From positions 1 to 23,778 of the forward strand of contig JAYVIQ010000082.1 in assembly GCA_043770215.1 (NCBI GenBank): a stretch of DNA of 23,778 nt, in the 5' to 3' direction. Made by a program: the position numbers and the translations under genes. This DNA is from JAYVIQ01 sp043770215 (GTDB lineage Bacteria > Bacteroidota > Bacteroidia > Cytophagales > JAAEPT01). Each line of letters opens with the position of its first letter. The first letter of the stretch is position 1. Shown here one piece after another: positions 15,763-23,438 of the stretch. Below the pieces are notes generated by a model, which saw only the letters and a list, made by a program, of their open reading frames with translations, made no database searches and was not told the DNA's origin.

Positions 15763-18735
15763 TTATTGTTTAGTCAAATCTCTGTTGTTCTTGTTTGTAG
15801 TATCATACATCAAAGGAGATGCAATGAAAATAGAAGAGTAAGTACCTGTAACAATACCTATTAACAAGGCAAAAGAAAATCCTCTTAAAGACTCACCACC
15901 AAATATAAACAACATCAACACAACAAATAATACGGTTAATGAAGTCATCAAAGTTCTACTTAAAGAGTTGTTAAGTGACAAGTTTATTGCTTCGCCAAGG
16001 CTTGCTTTTTTCTCACCTATTTGCTCACGAATAAAGTCAAATACAACCACAGTATCATTTATAGAGAATCCTATAAGTGTAAGAATTGCTGCCACAAATA
16101 CTTCATCGATTTCAAAAGAAAAACCACATACTCTAGCAATAGCAAACGAAGCTATTACAAACAATACATCGTGAAACAAAGCTACAATAGCTCCAAAGCC
16201 ATATCTCCAGTTGCTAAAACGTAATAAAATATATAAAAAAATAGCAATTAGAGAAATGATGATTGATTGAATTGAAGAGTCTCTAATATCATCTGCAATG
16301 GTTGCTCCTACTTCTATTGATTGTAATTGTTTTACCGCACCAAATTTGGACAAACCTTTTTCTATTGCATCTTGTACTTTTTTAGCTGCATCTGGGTCTG
16401 GGCTATCTATCATGTATGATGTCATGATGTTTAACTGATTGTCTTTATCATATGCTTTTATTTGTACATCTGCTTCTTTTACTATTTCTTTTATAGCTGC
16501 TCTAGCTTCTGTAGGCAATACAGCTTTTTCAAATGAATAGACGTAAGAATACCCTCCCTTAAAGGCTACGCCTAAGTTCAAACCATCTTTAGCAATAAGT
16601 CCAAAACCTGCCAAAATAATAAGTGCTGAACCTAAATATGCAAATTTTCTTTTGCTCAAGAAATCTATCTGACCGCCTTTAAATAAACTGTCTGATATTG
16701 GAGTAGAGAATTTCATGCTTTTGTATTCGTTCTTTCTACCCATTAAGAAAATTACCAATCTAGAGATGTACACAGCTGTAAAAAAAGAACAAACAACACC
16801 TATCATTAGTGCTACTGCAAAACCTTTTACCAAACCTGTACCAAACAAATACAAAACAAATGCGGTAATAAATGTAGTTATGTTAGAGTCAAAGATGGTC
16901 CAAAATGCTCTGCTATAGCCTACTTCTATTGCCATGGCGTTAGATTTTCCTTCTCTTATTTCTTCTCTAATTCTTTCAAAAATAAGTACGTTTGCATCTA
17001 CTGCCATACCAATAGTAAGGGCAATACCTGCAATACCTGCCATAGTCAAGGTTACTCCATAACTTGGTGTAGCCAAAATTCCAAAGATAAATAGTAAGTT
17101 AAATGCAAGAGCAAGTATTGAAATCAAACCGGCTTTGTTATAATAGGCAATCATAAAACCAACAACCAACAACAAACCTGCAATTAAACTAAATAACCCT
17201 TGTTGTATAGCTTCTGCTCCCATAGAAGGACCTACTTTTACCAAACGTTCTATTTGAGTTGGCGCTGGAAGTTTACCTGCTTTTAATATATTTACCAATA
17301 AGTTTGCCTCTTCAAAAGTAAAGCTTCCAGAAACTACACAGTTACCCGTATTCATTACTTCTTGTATTATTGGCATAGAGTATACTTCATTGTCTAATAC
17401 TATAGCAATTGGTTTTTTCTTGTATTTTTCAGTAATGGCTGCCCATTCTGTAGTGCCATCTGTATCAAAGTGTATTCCAGCTGCCAAAGCACCGTTCTCT
17501 CCTCTAGTTACATAAGCATTGTCTATTCTGCTACCGTCCATCAAAGCTGGAGCATCTACACCTTTTTTCATGGCATAAAGCACTGTAACCATACCGTATT
17601 TATCTGAAGGTCGAGATTCTTTTTCAAACATCATGGTTAAGTCTGATGGCAATAAAGATTTGAACTCATCGCTTGCTAAAATTCTTTTTACTTTTACCAA
17701 GTTGTTGTTGCTAACCATTATGGCTCCACCGCCATCCATAAATAGCTTATCAAACGTAGTCAGTTTTGCATCTGCTTCATCTTTAGTTTTTGCGTCTTTT
17801 TTGGTCGTGTCTTTTAGTGCTAAAGTGCTGTCGGTACTAGCTTTTGCAGTATCTAACAAAGCTAAAGAATCTGCTGCAGCTACTTCTTCTACAACATCGC
17901 TTTCTACTTTTCCTTTTTTCGCTTTTTCTTGAGTATCGTAATATGCTTTTAAACCGGCATATACTCCTTTAAATTGGTCCATATCATATGGCTCTACAAA
18001 CTCTAAGTGCGCTACTTTTTCTACTTGCGTTCTTATAAGTTCTTCATTGTCATAGCCAGGTAATTCTATTTCTATACGACCTGTAGATTTTACTGGTTGA
18101 ATAATTGGGTTGGTAGCCCCAAACTCATCTATTCTAGAACGCAATACTATTACAGAACGGTCTAACGCTTGATCTAATTCATCATTGATCATGGCTAAAA
18201 TTTTGTCATCTGAAGTCTGTAGCGTTATTTCTGAACTAGATGCAGATAAGAAAATCTCATTTAGCTTACGTCCATTGGCTCTTTTTTTCCATTCGCTATA
18301 AAACAATTCAGTAAATTTAGCTTGGTCTGTTTGCATTCTAGCTTTAGCAGCTAAAACAGATTCTTTAAATTTTGGATCTGTGTTGTTGTTAGACATTCTT
18401 GTAAGAATATCATCTGGAGAAACAATAACTGTAGCGTGTGTACCGCCTTGTAAGTCTAGTCCAAGGTTTATAGCAATTCTTTTAGTTTCTTTTAAAGAGA
18501 ATCCTAAATAAACTTTTTCATCCCATTTGTTTTCTATGTATAGTTTTTTCTCTGCCATTATCACAGAGTCTTTGTCTATACTAGGGTTTGTTTTTGCCAA
18601 TGTTTCGGCTTTTTGTGTGGCAACTCTTAGTGCTTCTTTGTCAATAGCGTTTGATTTAAGTGTAAACGACAATTGATACAAGCTGAGCCCTGTGATAAGT
18701 ACGGATAATACCGCAATGAATTTCCAAGCTTTCAT
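15763..18735 (-). CDS. secDF: Fused protein translocase subunit SecDF
   Basis: SecDF pulls preproteins through SecYEG from the periplasmic side, driven by the proton gradient. The 990 residues contain SecD then SecF, each with one N-terminal helix, a periplasmic domain and five further helices. In SecD: first helix about 4-22, NLGLDLQGGTH (90-100), RSRIDEFGATNPIIQPV (199-215) and the proton-pathway segment GMAVDANVLIFERIREE (576-592, with conserved D580). In SecF: helix about 700-716, LGVAFKGGYSY (721-731), SINDTVVVFDFIREQ and a closing helix pair. A lysine-, alanine- and aspartate-rich insert at about 268-328 lies in the SecD periplasmic part. The SecF motif, usually GVDFxGG, has Ala724 in place of Asp. 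A small membrane protein precedes the gene by 97 bases. Confidence 0.96.
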   Translation of the reverse strand: MKAWKFIAVLSVLITGLSLYQLSFTLKSNAIDKEALRVATQKAETLAKTNPSIDKDSVIMAEKKLYIENKWDEKVYLGFSLKETKRIAINLGLDLQGGTHATVIVSPDDILTRMSNNNTDPKFKESVLAAKARMQTDQAKFTELFYSEWKKRANGRKLNEIFLSASSSEITLQTSDDKILAMINDELDQALDRSVIVLRSRIDEFGATNPIIQPVKSTGRIEIELPGYDNEELIRTQVEKVAHLEFVEPYDMDQFKGVYAGLKAYYDTQEKAKKGKVESDVVEEVAAADSLALLDTAKASTDSTLALKDTTKKDAKTKDEADAKLTTFDKLFMDGGGAIMVSNNNLVKVKRILASDEFKSLLPSDLTMMFEKESRPSDKYGMVTVLYAMKKGVDAPALMDGSRIDNAYVTRGENGALAAGIHFDTDGTTEWAAITEKYKKKPIAIVLDNEVYSMPIIQEVMNTGNCVVSGSFTFEEANLLVNILKAGKLPAPTQIERLVKVGPSMGAEAIQQGLFSLIAGLLLVVGFMIAYYNKAGLISILALAFNLLFIFGILATPSYGVTLTMAGIAGIALTIGMAVDANVLIFERIREEIREGKSNAMAIEVGYSRAFWTIFDSNITTFITAFVLYLFGTGLVKGFAVALMIGVVCSFFTAVYISRLVIFLMGRKNEYKSMKFSTPISDSLFKGGQIDFLSKRKFAYLGSALIILAGFGLIAKDGLNLGVAFKGGYSYVYSFEKAVLPTEARAAIKEIVKEADVQIKAYDKDNQLNIMTSYMIDSPDPDAAKKVQDAIEKGLSKFGAVKQLQSIEVGATIADDIRDSSIQSIIISLIAIFLYILLRFSNWRYGFGAIVALFHDVLFVIASFAIARVCGFSFEIDEVFVAAILTLIGFSINDTVVVFDFIREQIGEKKASLGEAINLSLNNSLSRTLMTSLTVLFVVLMLFIFGGESLRGFSFALLIGIVTGTYSSIFIASPLMYDTTNKNNRDLTKQ

Positions 18736-18832
18736 TATTTTTTAGCTTTAATTTTTAAATAAATAAAATATGATTTCGAGTATTTTTATACTTAGGGAAT
18801 ACTCTTTGCCCTGCAAAATTTGTTGTAATAAA

Positions 18833-19177
18833 CTAGGGAGCGTTTACAACAATGGTGGATGTAAATAACTTTGACCAGTAACTTATTTCTACTCGTGGTA
18901 CTAAATCTATAAAAACTAATGCCTTTTTGACAGGGATAAAAACTAAAGAAAATAAAAATACAAGGGTTATAGCCAAACTAAAGCTGGATACAGTAAAAGT
19001 TGCTTCTGGTAAGTTATAGGCGTATATTTTATCTTTAGTAGATTTATTTTTAGTATCTAAAGCAACTTTTTTAGTTTCTGATTTTTGAGATATTGTAGAC
19101 ATTGTAGTTCCTAAAGCAAAAAAAATTGCTAGAACCACAAAAATAGAAACTAAACTATGTGTATTGTTTTTCTTCAT
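18833..19177 (-). CDS. Small two-helix membrane protein, unknown function
   Basis: A 114-residue frame with hydrophobic segments at about 9-28 (LVSIFVVLAIFFALGTTMST) and 65-84 (SFSLAITLVFLFSLVFIPVK), joined by a lysine-rich charged linker (SQKSETKKVALDTKNKSTKD). I do not recognise it. It is supported as a gene by membrane-protein character and by a near-canonical promoter (-33 TTTG at 19217-19220, twenty bases, -7 TATATTTG at 19189-19196) only eleven bases before its ATG. It lies 97 bases upstream of secDF on the same strand without an evident terminator, so it may be the leader gene of a secDF transcript. A role in secretion is speculation from position only. Confidence 0.6.
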   Translation of the reverse strand: MKKNNTHSLVSIFVVLAIFFALGTTMSTISQKSETKKVALDTKNKSTKDKIYAYNLPEATFTVSSFSLAITLVFLFSLVFIPVKKALVFIDLVPRVEISYWSKLFTSTIVVNAP

Positions 19178-19188
19178 TACCCCAAAAA

Positions 19189-19220
19189 CAAATATATTAT
19201 AATATTGGTTGGTTTACAAA
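19189..19220 (-). promoter_or_regulatory. Bacteroidota-type promoter for the small membrane protein and possibly secDF
   Basis: On the minus strand TTTG (19220-19217), a 20-base spacer and TATATTTG (19196-19189) match the Bacteroidota sigma-70 pattern TTTG-N19/21-TAnnTTTG. The ATG follows eleven bases after the -7 box, so the message would have a very short or absent leader. Confidence 0.65.
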
Positions 19221-19338
19221 AGAATAGGTATTTATTCATCTGAAAAATGTGGCTCTCATATTTTTAAAGAAAAAACTAACGTCTTTTGCTCAGACATATA
19301 TTTTATAGATGGCAATCTGCTTTTTAAAAAATAAATTG

Positions 19339-19507
19339 TGAATATCCGTAATGATTCCGGTACCTATTATTTTTTTTGCGAAAAGGATCGAAGCGGAGCT
19401 CTTTTTTGCTTTTTCAGCAAAAAAAGCAAGAGCGTAGAGCCTGACCCGATAGGGTTTCGTCCAAAATCACTAATCAATTCCACTACGGGTACAATAACGG
19501 ATATTCA
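19339..19507. repeat. 11-bp inverted repeat enclosing repeat copy B
   Basis: TGAATATCCGT at 19339-19349 and its exact reverse complement ACGGATATTCA at 19497-19507 bracket a 169-base unit that contains repeat copy B. No target-site duplication is evident, and copy A at 3937-4022 lacks the same ends. A MITE-like element or a long RNA hairpin are both possible. Confidence 0.6.
19376..19462. repeat. Dispersed intergenic hairpin repeat, copy B
   Basis: This stretch aligns with copy A at 3937-4022 over the entire length with a one-base indel. The hairpin core TTTTTTGCT-TTTTC-AGCAAAAAA is identical in both copies, whereas flanking positions vary (AAGCGGGAGTG versus AAGCAAGAGCG). Stem conservation with flank drift suggests that the folded structure matters. 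Confidence 0.8.
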
Positions 19508-19647
19508 GATAAGTTTTTTATTGATTCATTCTTTATCTTACAAATAAAATACAAATGGCTTATATTTTTATAAATTGATTTCCAATCGTATCTTAGCAAA
19601 GGATTTTAGAAACAGAATAATTTTAGCACTATTAACTATACATTACG

Positions 19648-21120
19648 ATGAGCTTATTTTACAAAAAATCAATTAAGGAACTTTTAATCTCAGCCAGTGA
19701 TGAAAGTCATGGTTTAAAAAGAACCCTTTCTAGAAGTAGTCTTGTAATGTTGGGCATAGGTGCTATTATTGGTGCAGGTATATTCTCAATTACAGGTACA
19801 GCCGCTGCAGATCATGCAGGGCCAGCCATTGTTTTTTCTTTTGTTTTTGCAGGTATTGCCTGTTTATTTGCTGGACTTTGTTATGCAGAAATGGCTTCTA
19901 TGATTCCTATTGCAGGAAGCGCATATACGTATGCTTATGCAACAATAGGGGAGTTCTTTGCATGGATTATAGGTTGGGATTTGATTTTAGAGTATTTGTT
20001 TTCTGCATCAGCAGTTGCGGCTTCGTGGAGTGGATATGCACAAAATATACTGATGGATATGGGCATAGAAGTACCTTTTGCTCTTAGTCAAGCTCCTTTT
20101 ACATTTAATGAGCAAGACGGTTGGGCAAGTTCAGGAGCACTAATGAATTTGCCAGCAATGCTTATTTTAGGGGTCTTAACGGTTATATTGGTTATTGGAA
20201 TTAAAGAAAGTGCACGTTTTAACAATGTTTTAGTAATCGTAAAAGTATTTGTAATCATAGCATTTATAGTATTGGGGTTTAGTTTTATAGATTTTGATAA
20301 TTGGAAACCATTTGTGCCAGAAAACACAGGGGTAAGCGGAGAATTTGGTTGGAGTGGTGTAATGAAAGCTTCAGCTCTTATTTTCTTTGCCTATATAGGT
20401 TTTGATTCAGTATCTACAGCTTCTCAAGAGGCTAAAAATCCACAAAAAGATATGGCAATGGGTATTTTAGGCTCTTTAGCAATATGTACGGTATTGTACA
20501 TCTTATTTTCTTTAGTACTTACTGGCGTTACACATTATTCTACTTTTTCACAAGCCAATCCTCTAGCAAGACAAGCCCCTGTAGCTTATGCTGTAGATCA
20601 GATGGGAGACTCTATGTATTTCTTAAAAGTAATGATTAAATTTGGTGCTATGGCTGGTTTAACATCGGCAACTCTGCTTATGTTACTTGGTCAGCCAAGA
20701 ATATTTTATTCTATGAGCAAAGACGGATTATTACCTCCAATTTTTGGAAGTATACACTCTAAGTTCAAAACCCCCATGTTTAGCACAGTTTTAACTGGGT
20801 CTGTTGCTATTTTGGTTGTAGGTATTGTACCAAAAGATGTGTTAGAAAGTTTGGTTTCAATTGGTACTTTATTTGCATTTATTATTGTTTGTGCTGGAGT
20901 AATGTATTTACGCTATACAAATCCTAATGAAAATAGGCCATTCAGAGTACCCTATGTTTATGTGGTAGGAACCTTGGGTATCCTTACTTGTTTGGCTCAA
21001 ATGCTAAGCTTGGGATTTAGTATTTGGATGCGATTATTTATGTGGTTAGCCTTGGGATTGGTAATTTATTTTGTTTATGGAAAAGCAAGTGCTGCTAGAA
21101 ATAGAGAAAATATCAAGTAG
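19648..21120 (+). CDS. APC-superfamily amino-acid permease (CAT type)
   Basis: A 490-residue inner-membrane transporter with about twelve to fourteen hydrophobic helices. The N-terminal motif LGIGAIIGAGIFSITG (residues about 35-50) is the unwound first helix that binds the substrate backbone in APC transporters. GSAYTYAYATIGEFFAWIIGWDLILEYLF and FFAYIGFDSVSTASQEAKNP, covering helices 3 and 6-7, are typical of the cationic amino-acid transporter subgroup. The substrate is an inference: CAT-type members carry lysine, arginine or other amino acids, and close Bacteroidota homologues are not characterised to my knowledge. It is a single gene with no transport partner, followed by the alpha-E/Anbu pair, which has its own promoter. 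Confidence 0.92.
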   Translation: MSLFYKKSIKELLISASDESHGLKRTLSRSSLVMLGIGAIIGAGIFSITGTAAADHAGPAIVFSFVFAGIACLFAGLCYAEMASMIPIAGSAYTYAYATIGEFFAWIIGWDLILEYLFSASAVAASWSGYAQNILMDMGIEVPFALSQAPFTFNEQDGWASSGALMNLPAMLILGVLTVILVIGIKESARFNNVLVIVKVFVIIAFIVLGFSFIDFDNWKPFVPENTGVSGEFGWSGVMKASALIFFAYIGFDSVSTASQEAKNPQKDMAMGILGSLAICTVLYILFSLVLTGVTHYSTFSQANPLARQAPVAYAVDQMGDSMYFLKVMIKFGAMAGLTSATLLMLLGQPRIFYSMSKDGLLPPIFGSIHSKFKTPMFSTVLTGSVAILVVGIVPKDVLESLVSIGTLFAFIIVCAGVMYLRYTNPNENRPFRVPYVYVVGTLGILTCLAQMLSLGFSIWMRLFMWLALGLVIYFVYGKASAARNRENIK

Positions 21121-21363
21121 TTTCTCATAGCTAAATCCAATTTATGAAATCAGATAAAACAAAGTATTTTAAACGCATAAATAGAATTGTAAATAGAGAA
21201 GTAAACCATTTTTATCAAAGTACTAATAATTTCCTGCTTTTTAGCATAAAAAAGCCTGTAAAGTGCGTAATACAATCTTTTTTGCTACATACTCTTAGCT
21301 TATATATAAATACTTTTGTCATCTTTACAGTTAGGAATTTAGTGTTCATAAAAATTAATAATT
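21121..21363. other. Intergenic stretch between permease and alpha-E gene
   Basis: An 86-codon frame at 21144-21404 overlaps the alpha-E start by 41 bases and has no recognisable composition or motif; I treat it as chance. The useful element is the promoter box at 21311-21318. Confidence 0.6.
21311..21318 (+). promoter_or_regulatory. -7 promoter box for the alpha-E/Anbu pair
   Basis: TACTTTTG is an exact TAnnTTTG match 45 bases before the alpha-E ATG. The nearest upstream TTTG (21281-21284) is 26 bases away, longer than the usual 19-21, so the -33 element is uncertain. Confidence 0.45.
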
Positions 21364-22314
21364 ATGTTATCCAGACAAGCAAGCGCATTATTTTGGATTG
21401 GTAGGTACCAAGAACGCACCGAGTATTTAGCAAGATTTCTTCAAGTAAAATACTTCTCTACCATGGATAGCTCTAACACAGATTATAAAGATTTTGCTTT
21501 GAGGTCTATCTTGTTCTTAAGCACAGGTAATCCAAGTTCAGAAAAACTTATAGAGGGCAATGTGTTGTGGGAGGTATGTCTAAATAAAGATTCTGAAACG
21601 TCTCTAATTACTTACGTAAGCAACATAAGAGAAAACACCAAAGGAATTAGAAATTTGGTTTCCAAAGAGATTTGGGAAATAATCAATAAAAATTATCATT
21701 TTGTAAATAATTACTCGGTTAATCACTTAAAAACAAGGGGGTTGTATGAATTTACACACGAGTTACAAGAAAATGCATCTTCTTTTCAGGCCAAATTAGA
21801 CAGTACTTTATTGCATGATGATGTTTGGTCTTTTATAAAACTTGGTATTTATACAGAAAGAGCATATCAAATCACTAGAATCTTAATAAATACGCTCATA
21901 GATATTACTGCATTAAAAGGAAAAAATGAAAATCATGTAATAGAAAATAACCAATGGGTCTTAACATTAAATGTTTTGGAAGCATTAGATATGAGTAGAA
22001 AAATTTTCAATTCAAATGTTTATCAAGACAATACGTGCGAGTTTTTAATTACTCATTTAGATTTCCCAAGATCTATTGCTTGCAGCTTAGAAAACTGTAA
22101 TAAACTAATAAAAAAAATTAAACACGGTACAGAAACGCACCAATTGGATAGAGATTCCCTGATTTATAAAACAGCAAAACTTTCTGCAAGTGTAAAATAT
22201 CTAGATTATAAAGAATTAGACATGGACTTGATAGACTATCTAAACAAAATTCTAATAGATATTACCAAATTAAATGATTCAATTCATGATGGTTTTTTTC
22301 AATCTAATCAGTAA
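21364..22314 (+). CDS. Alpha-E domain protein
   Basis: The 316-residue protein begins MLSRQASALFWIGRYQERTEYLARF, the signature start of the alpha-E family (relatives read MLSR..LYWMGRY.ERAE). The rest is predicted mostly helical, with charged heptad-like segments and YTERAYQITRILINT near residues 160-175. The family is cytoplasmic, without known catalysis, and is normally encoded with a circularly permuted ATP-grasp enzyme, a transglutaminase-like protein and the Anbu peptidase, a set proposed to make and process peptide conjugates. Here only Anbu follows, 34 bases downstream, and a permease precedes it. The start at 21364 fits both the family and the promoter box. Confidence 0.9.
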   Translation: MLSRQASALFWIGRYQERTEYLARFLQVKYFSTMDSSNTDYKDFALRSILFLSTGNPSSEKLIEGNVLWEVCLNKDSETSLITYVSNIRENTKGIRNLVSKEIWEIINKNYHFVNNYSVNHLKTRGLYEFTHELQENASSFQAKLDSTLLHDDVWSFIKLGIYTERAYQITRILINTLIDITALKGKNENHVIENNQWVLTLNVLEALDMSRKIFNSNVYQDNTCEFLITHLDFPRSIACSLENCNKLIKKIKHGTETHQLDRDSLIYKTAKLSASVKYLDYKELDMDLIDYLNKILIDITKLNDSIHDGFFQSNQ

Positions 22315-22348
22315 TAATTTGTATCATTGTAGATAAAAAAAAAGAAAA

Positions 22349-23077
22349 ATGACTTTCTGTTTAGGAATAAAAGTAAGAAGTGGTCTTGTTGCATTGGCAG
22401 ATACAAGAATAACTTCTGGAACAAATACAACAACATCTAAAAAAATCACAACGCATCAGATTGGAAACAACAGTATGTTTTTGATGACATCTGGGCTTAG
22501 ATCTGTAAGAGACAAAGCACTTACCTATTTTGAAGAAGCCTTAGATGAAAAAGATTTTAGTTATAACAAGTTGTACAAAGCCGTAAATGCCTTTGGTGAC
22601 CAGCTGCGAAGAGTAGCAAAAGAAGACAAAGAGGCACTACAGCAAGCTGGTTTATATTTTAATTTACACACTATTGTTGGCGGACAATTGGCAGATGATG
22701 CTACGCATAAATTATTTTTACTTTATCCAGAAGGAAACTGGATAGAAATTGGCGAAGCAACACCTTTTGCCATTATTGGCAATACTGGGTTTGGTCAGCC
22801 AATCTTAAATAGAGCCTTGACTTTTGAATCTAGTCTTAGGTTTTCATTAAAAACAGGGTTTTTATCATTTGATAGTACCAGAGTTTCTGCTAGTGATGTA
22901 GGATATCCCTTAGATATTGTGATCTACAAACAAGATAGTTTTGAAATGATAGAACAAAGGTTTTCTTACGAAGAATTACAAAATATAAGTTCAGAATGGT
23001 CTGAAATGCTGCAAGAAGCAGTTACTAAACTTCCAGAAAATTGGATGGATCATTTGTTAGATCCAATGAACGAGTAA
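22349..23077 (+). CDS. Anbu-type proteasome-like peptidase
   Basis: Anbu is a bacterial homologue of proteasome beta subunits (Ntn hydrolase fold) that assembles into ring-like or helical oligomers. After removal of Met the nucleophile would be Thr (MTFCLGIK); D18 in LADTRITSG and a lysine at 31-32 (SKKI) match the Thr1-Asp17-Lys33 arrangement within a residue or two. The 242-residue length fits the family. No propeptide precedes the Thr, as expected for Anbu. It follows the alpha-E gene by 34 bases. Its 3' end lies five bases from the stop of the convergent MmcQ/YjbR gene and is followed by a 13-bp inverted repeat that could act as its terminator. Peptidase substrates are unknown. Confidence 0.93.
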   Translation: MTFCLGIKVRSGLVALADTRITSGTNTTTSKKITTHQIGNNSMFLMTSGLRSVRDKALTYFEEALDEKDFSYNKLYKAVNAFGDQLRRVAKEDKEALQQAGLYFNLHTIVGGQLADDATHKLFLLYPEGNWIEIGEATPFAIIGNTGFGQPILNRALTFESSLRFSLKTGFLSFDSTRVSASDVGYPLDIVIYKQDSFEMIEQRFSYEELQNISSEWSEMLQEAVTKLPENWMDHLLDPMNE

Positions 23078-23082
23078 AATAA

Positions 23083-23436
23083 TTAAAAAATGTCTAAAGC
23101 GGTTTTTTCTGTTTTAGACATTTTTGCCAAAACTAAATCATAAGAATCTATTGTCAATTGTTTTAACAAAGCTTCAGGCACATTTACTGGGTTTGTAATT
23201 GAGTTCCAATGTTTTTTGTTCATATGATAGCCAGGGATTACAAATTCATATTTTTCTCGCAATTCAATCGCTTTTTCTGGGTCGCATTTCAAATTGATAG
23301 ATGTAAACAGCTCTATATCAAACAAAGCAAACATTTTATTCAATACTTTTAATACCAATGTTCCCTCTCCAAATGGAGTAGCTTCATTGCTCCCCTTCAA
23401 ACCCAAACAAAAATGTCTGTATTCTTCTACATTCAT
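23083..23436 (-). CDS. MmcQ/YjbR family protein
   Basis: The 117-residue protein has the MmcQ/YjbR fold signatures: an N-terminal FCLGLKGSNEATPFGEGTLVLKV segment, INLKCDPEKAIELREKY in the middle and PGYHMNKKHWNSI further on. The family resembles CyaY and is often described as DNA-binding, but its cellular role is not established. It overlaps nothing; its start lies two bases after the stop of the upstream membrane protein on the same strand, so they are probably cotranscribed. Its last codons form half of the inverted repeat next to the Anbu gene. Confidence 0.92.
   Translation of the reverse strand: MNVEEYRHFCLGLKGSNEATPFGEGTLVLKVLNKMFALFDIELFTSINLKCDPEKAIELREKYEFVIPGYHMNKKHWNSITNPVNVPEALLKQLTIDSYDLVLAKMSKTEKTALDIF
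23086..23125 (+). terminator. 13-bp inverted repeat at the convergent Anbu/MmcQ ends
   Basis: AAAAATGTCTAAA (23086-23098) and TTTAGACATTTTT (23113-23125) are perfect inverted repeats with a 14-base loop. It lies eight bases after the Anbu stop and within the 3' coding end of the MmcQ/YjbR gene. On the + strand it ends in a T run, so it can serve as the Anbu terminator while encoding MSK and LDIF on the other strand. Confidence 0.5.
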
Positions 23437-23438
23437 TT

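Larger units (their letters stand above)
19178..19647. other. Gene-free interval with promoter and repeat copy B
   Basis: It holds the divergent promoter of the small membrane gene and the second copy of the dispersed repeat within an 11-bp inverted repeat. A 69-codon open frame at 19338-19547 reads straight through the repeat and is not credible as a gene. Before the permease gene only partial promoter matches (TATATTTT at about 19561-19568) were seen. Confidence 0.7.

Noticed and set aside
19338..19547. 69-codon open frame through repeat copy B
   Set aside because: It is a translation of the hairpin repeat, with no protein-like features; the equivalent stretch of copy A is not open in the same way.
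19561..19600. Promoter for the amino-acid permease
   Set aside because: TATATTTT and TATCTTAG only partly match TAnnTTTG and neither has a properly spaced TTTG.
21144..21404. 86-codon frame upstream of the alpha-E gene
   Set aside because: It overlaps the well-supported alpha-E start, spans the promoter box and shows no ATP-grasp or other recognisable motif.
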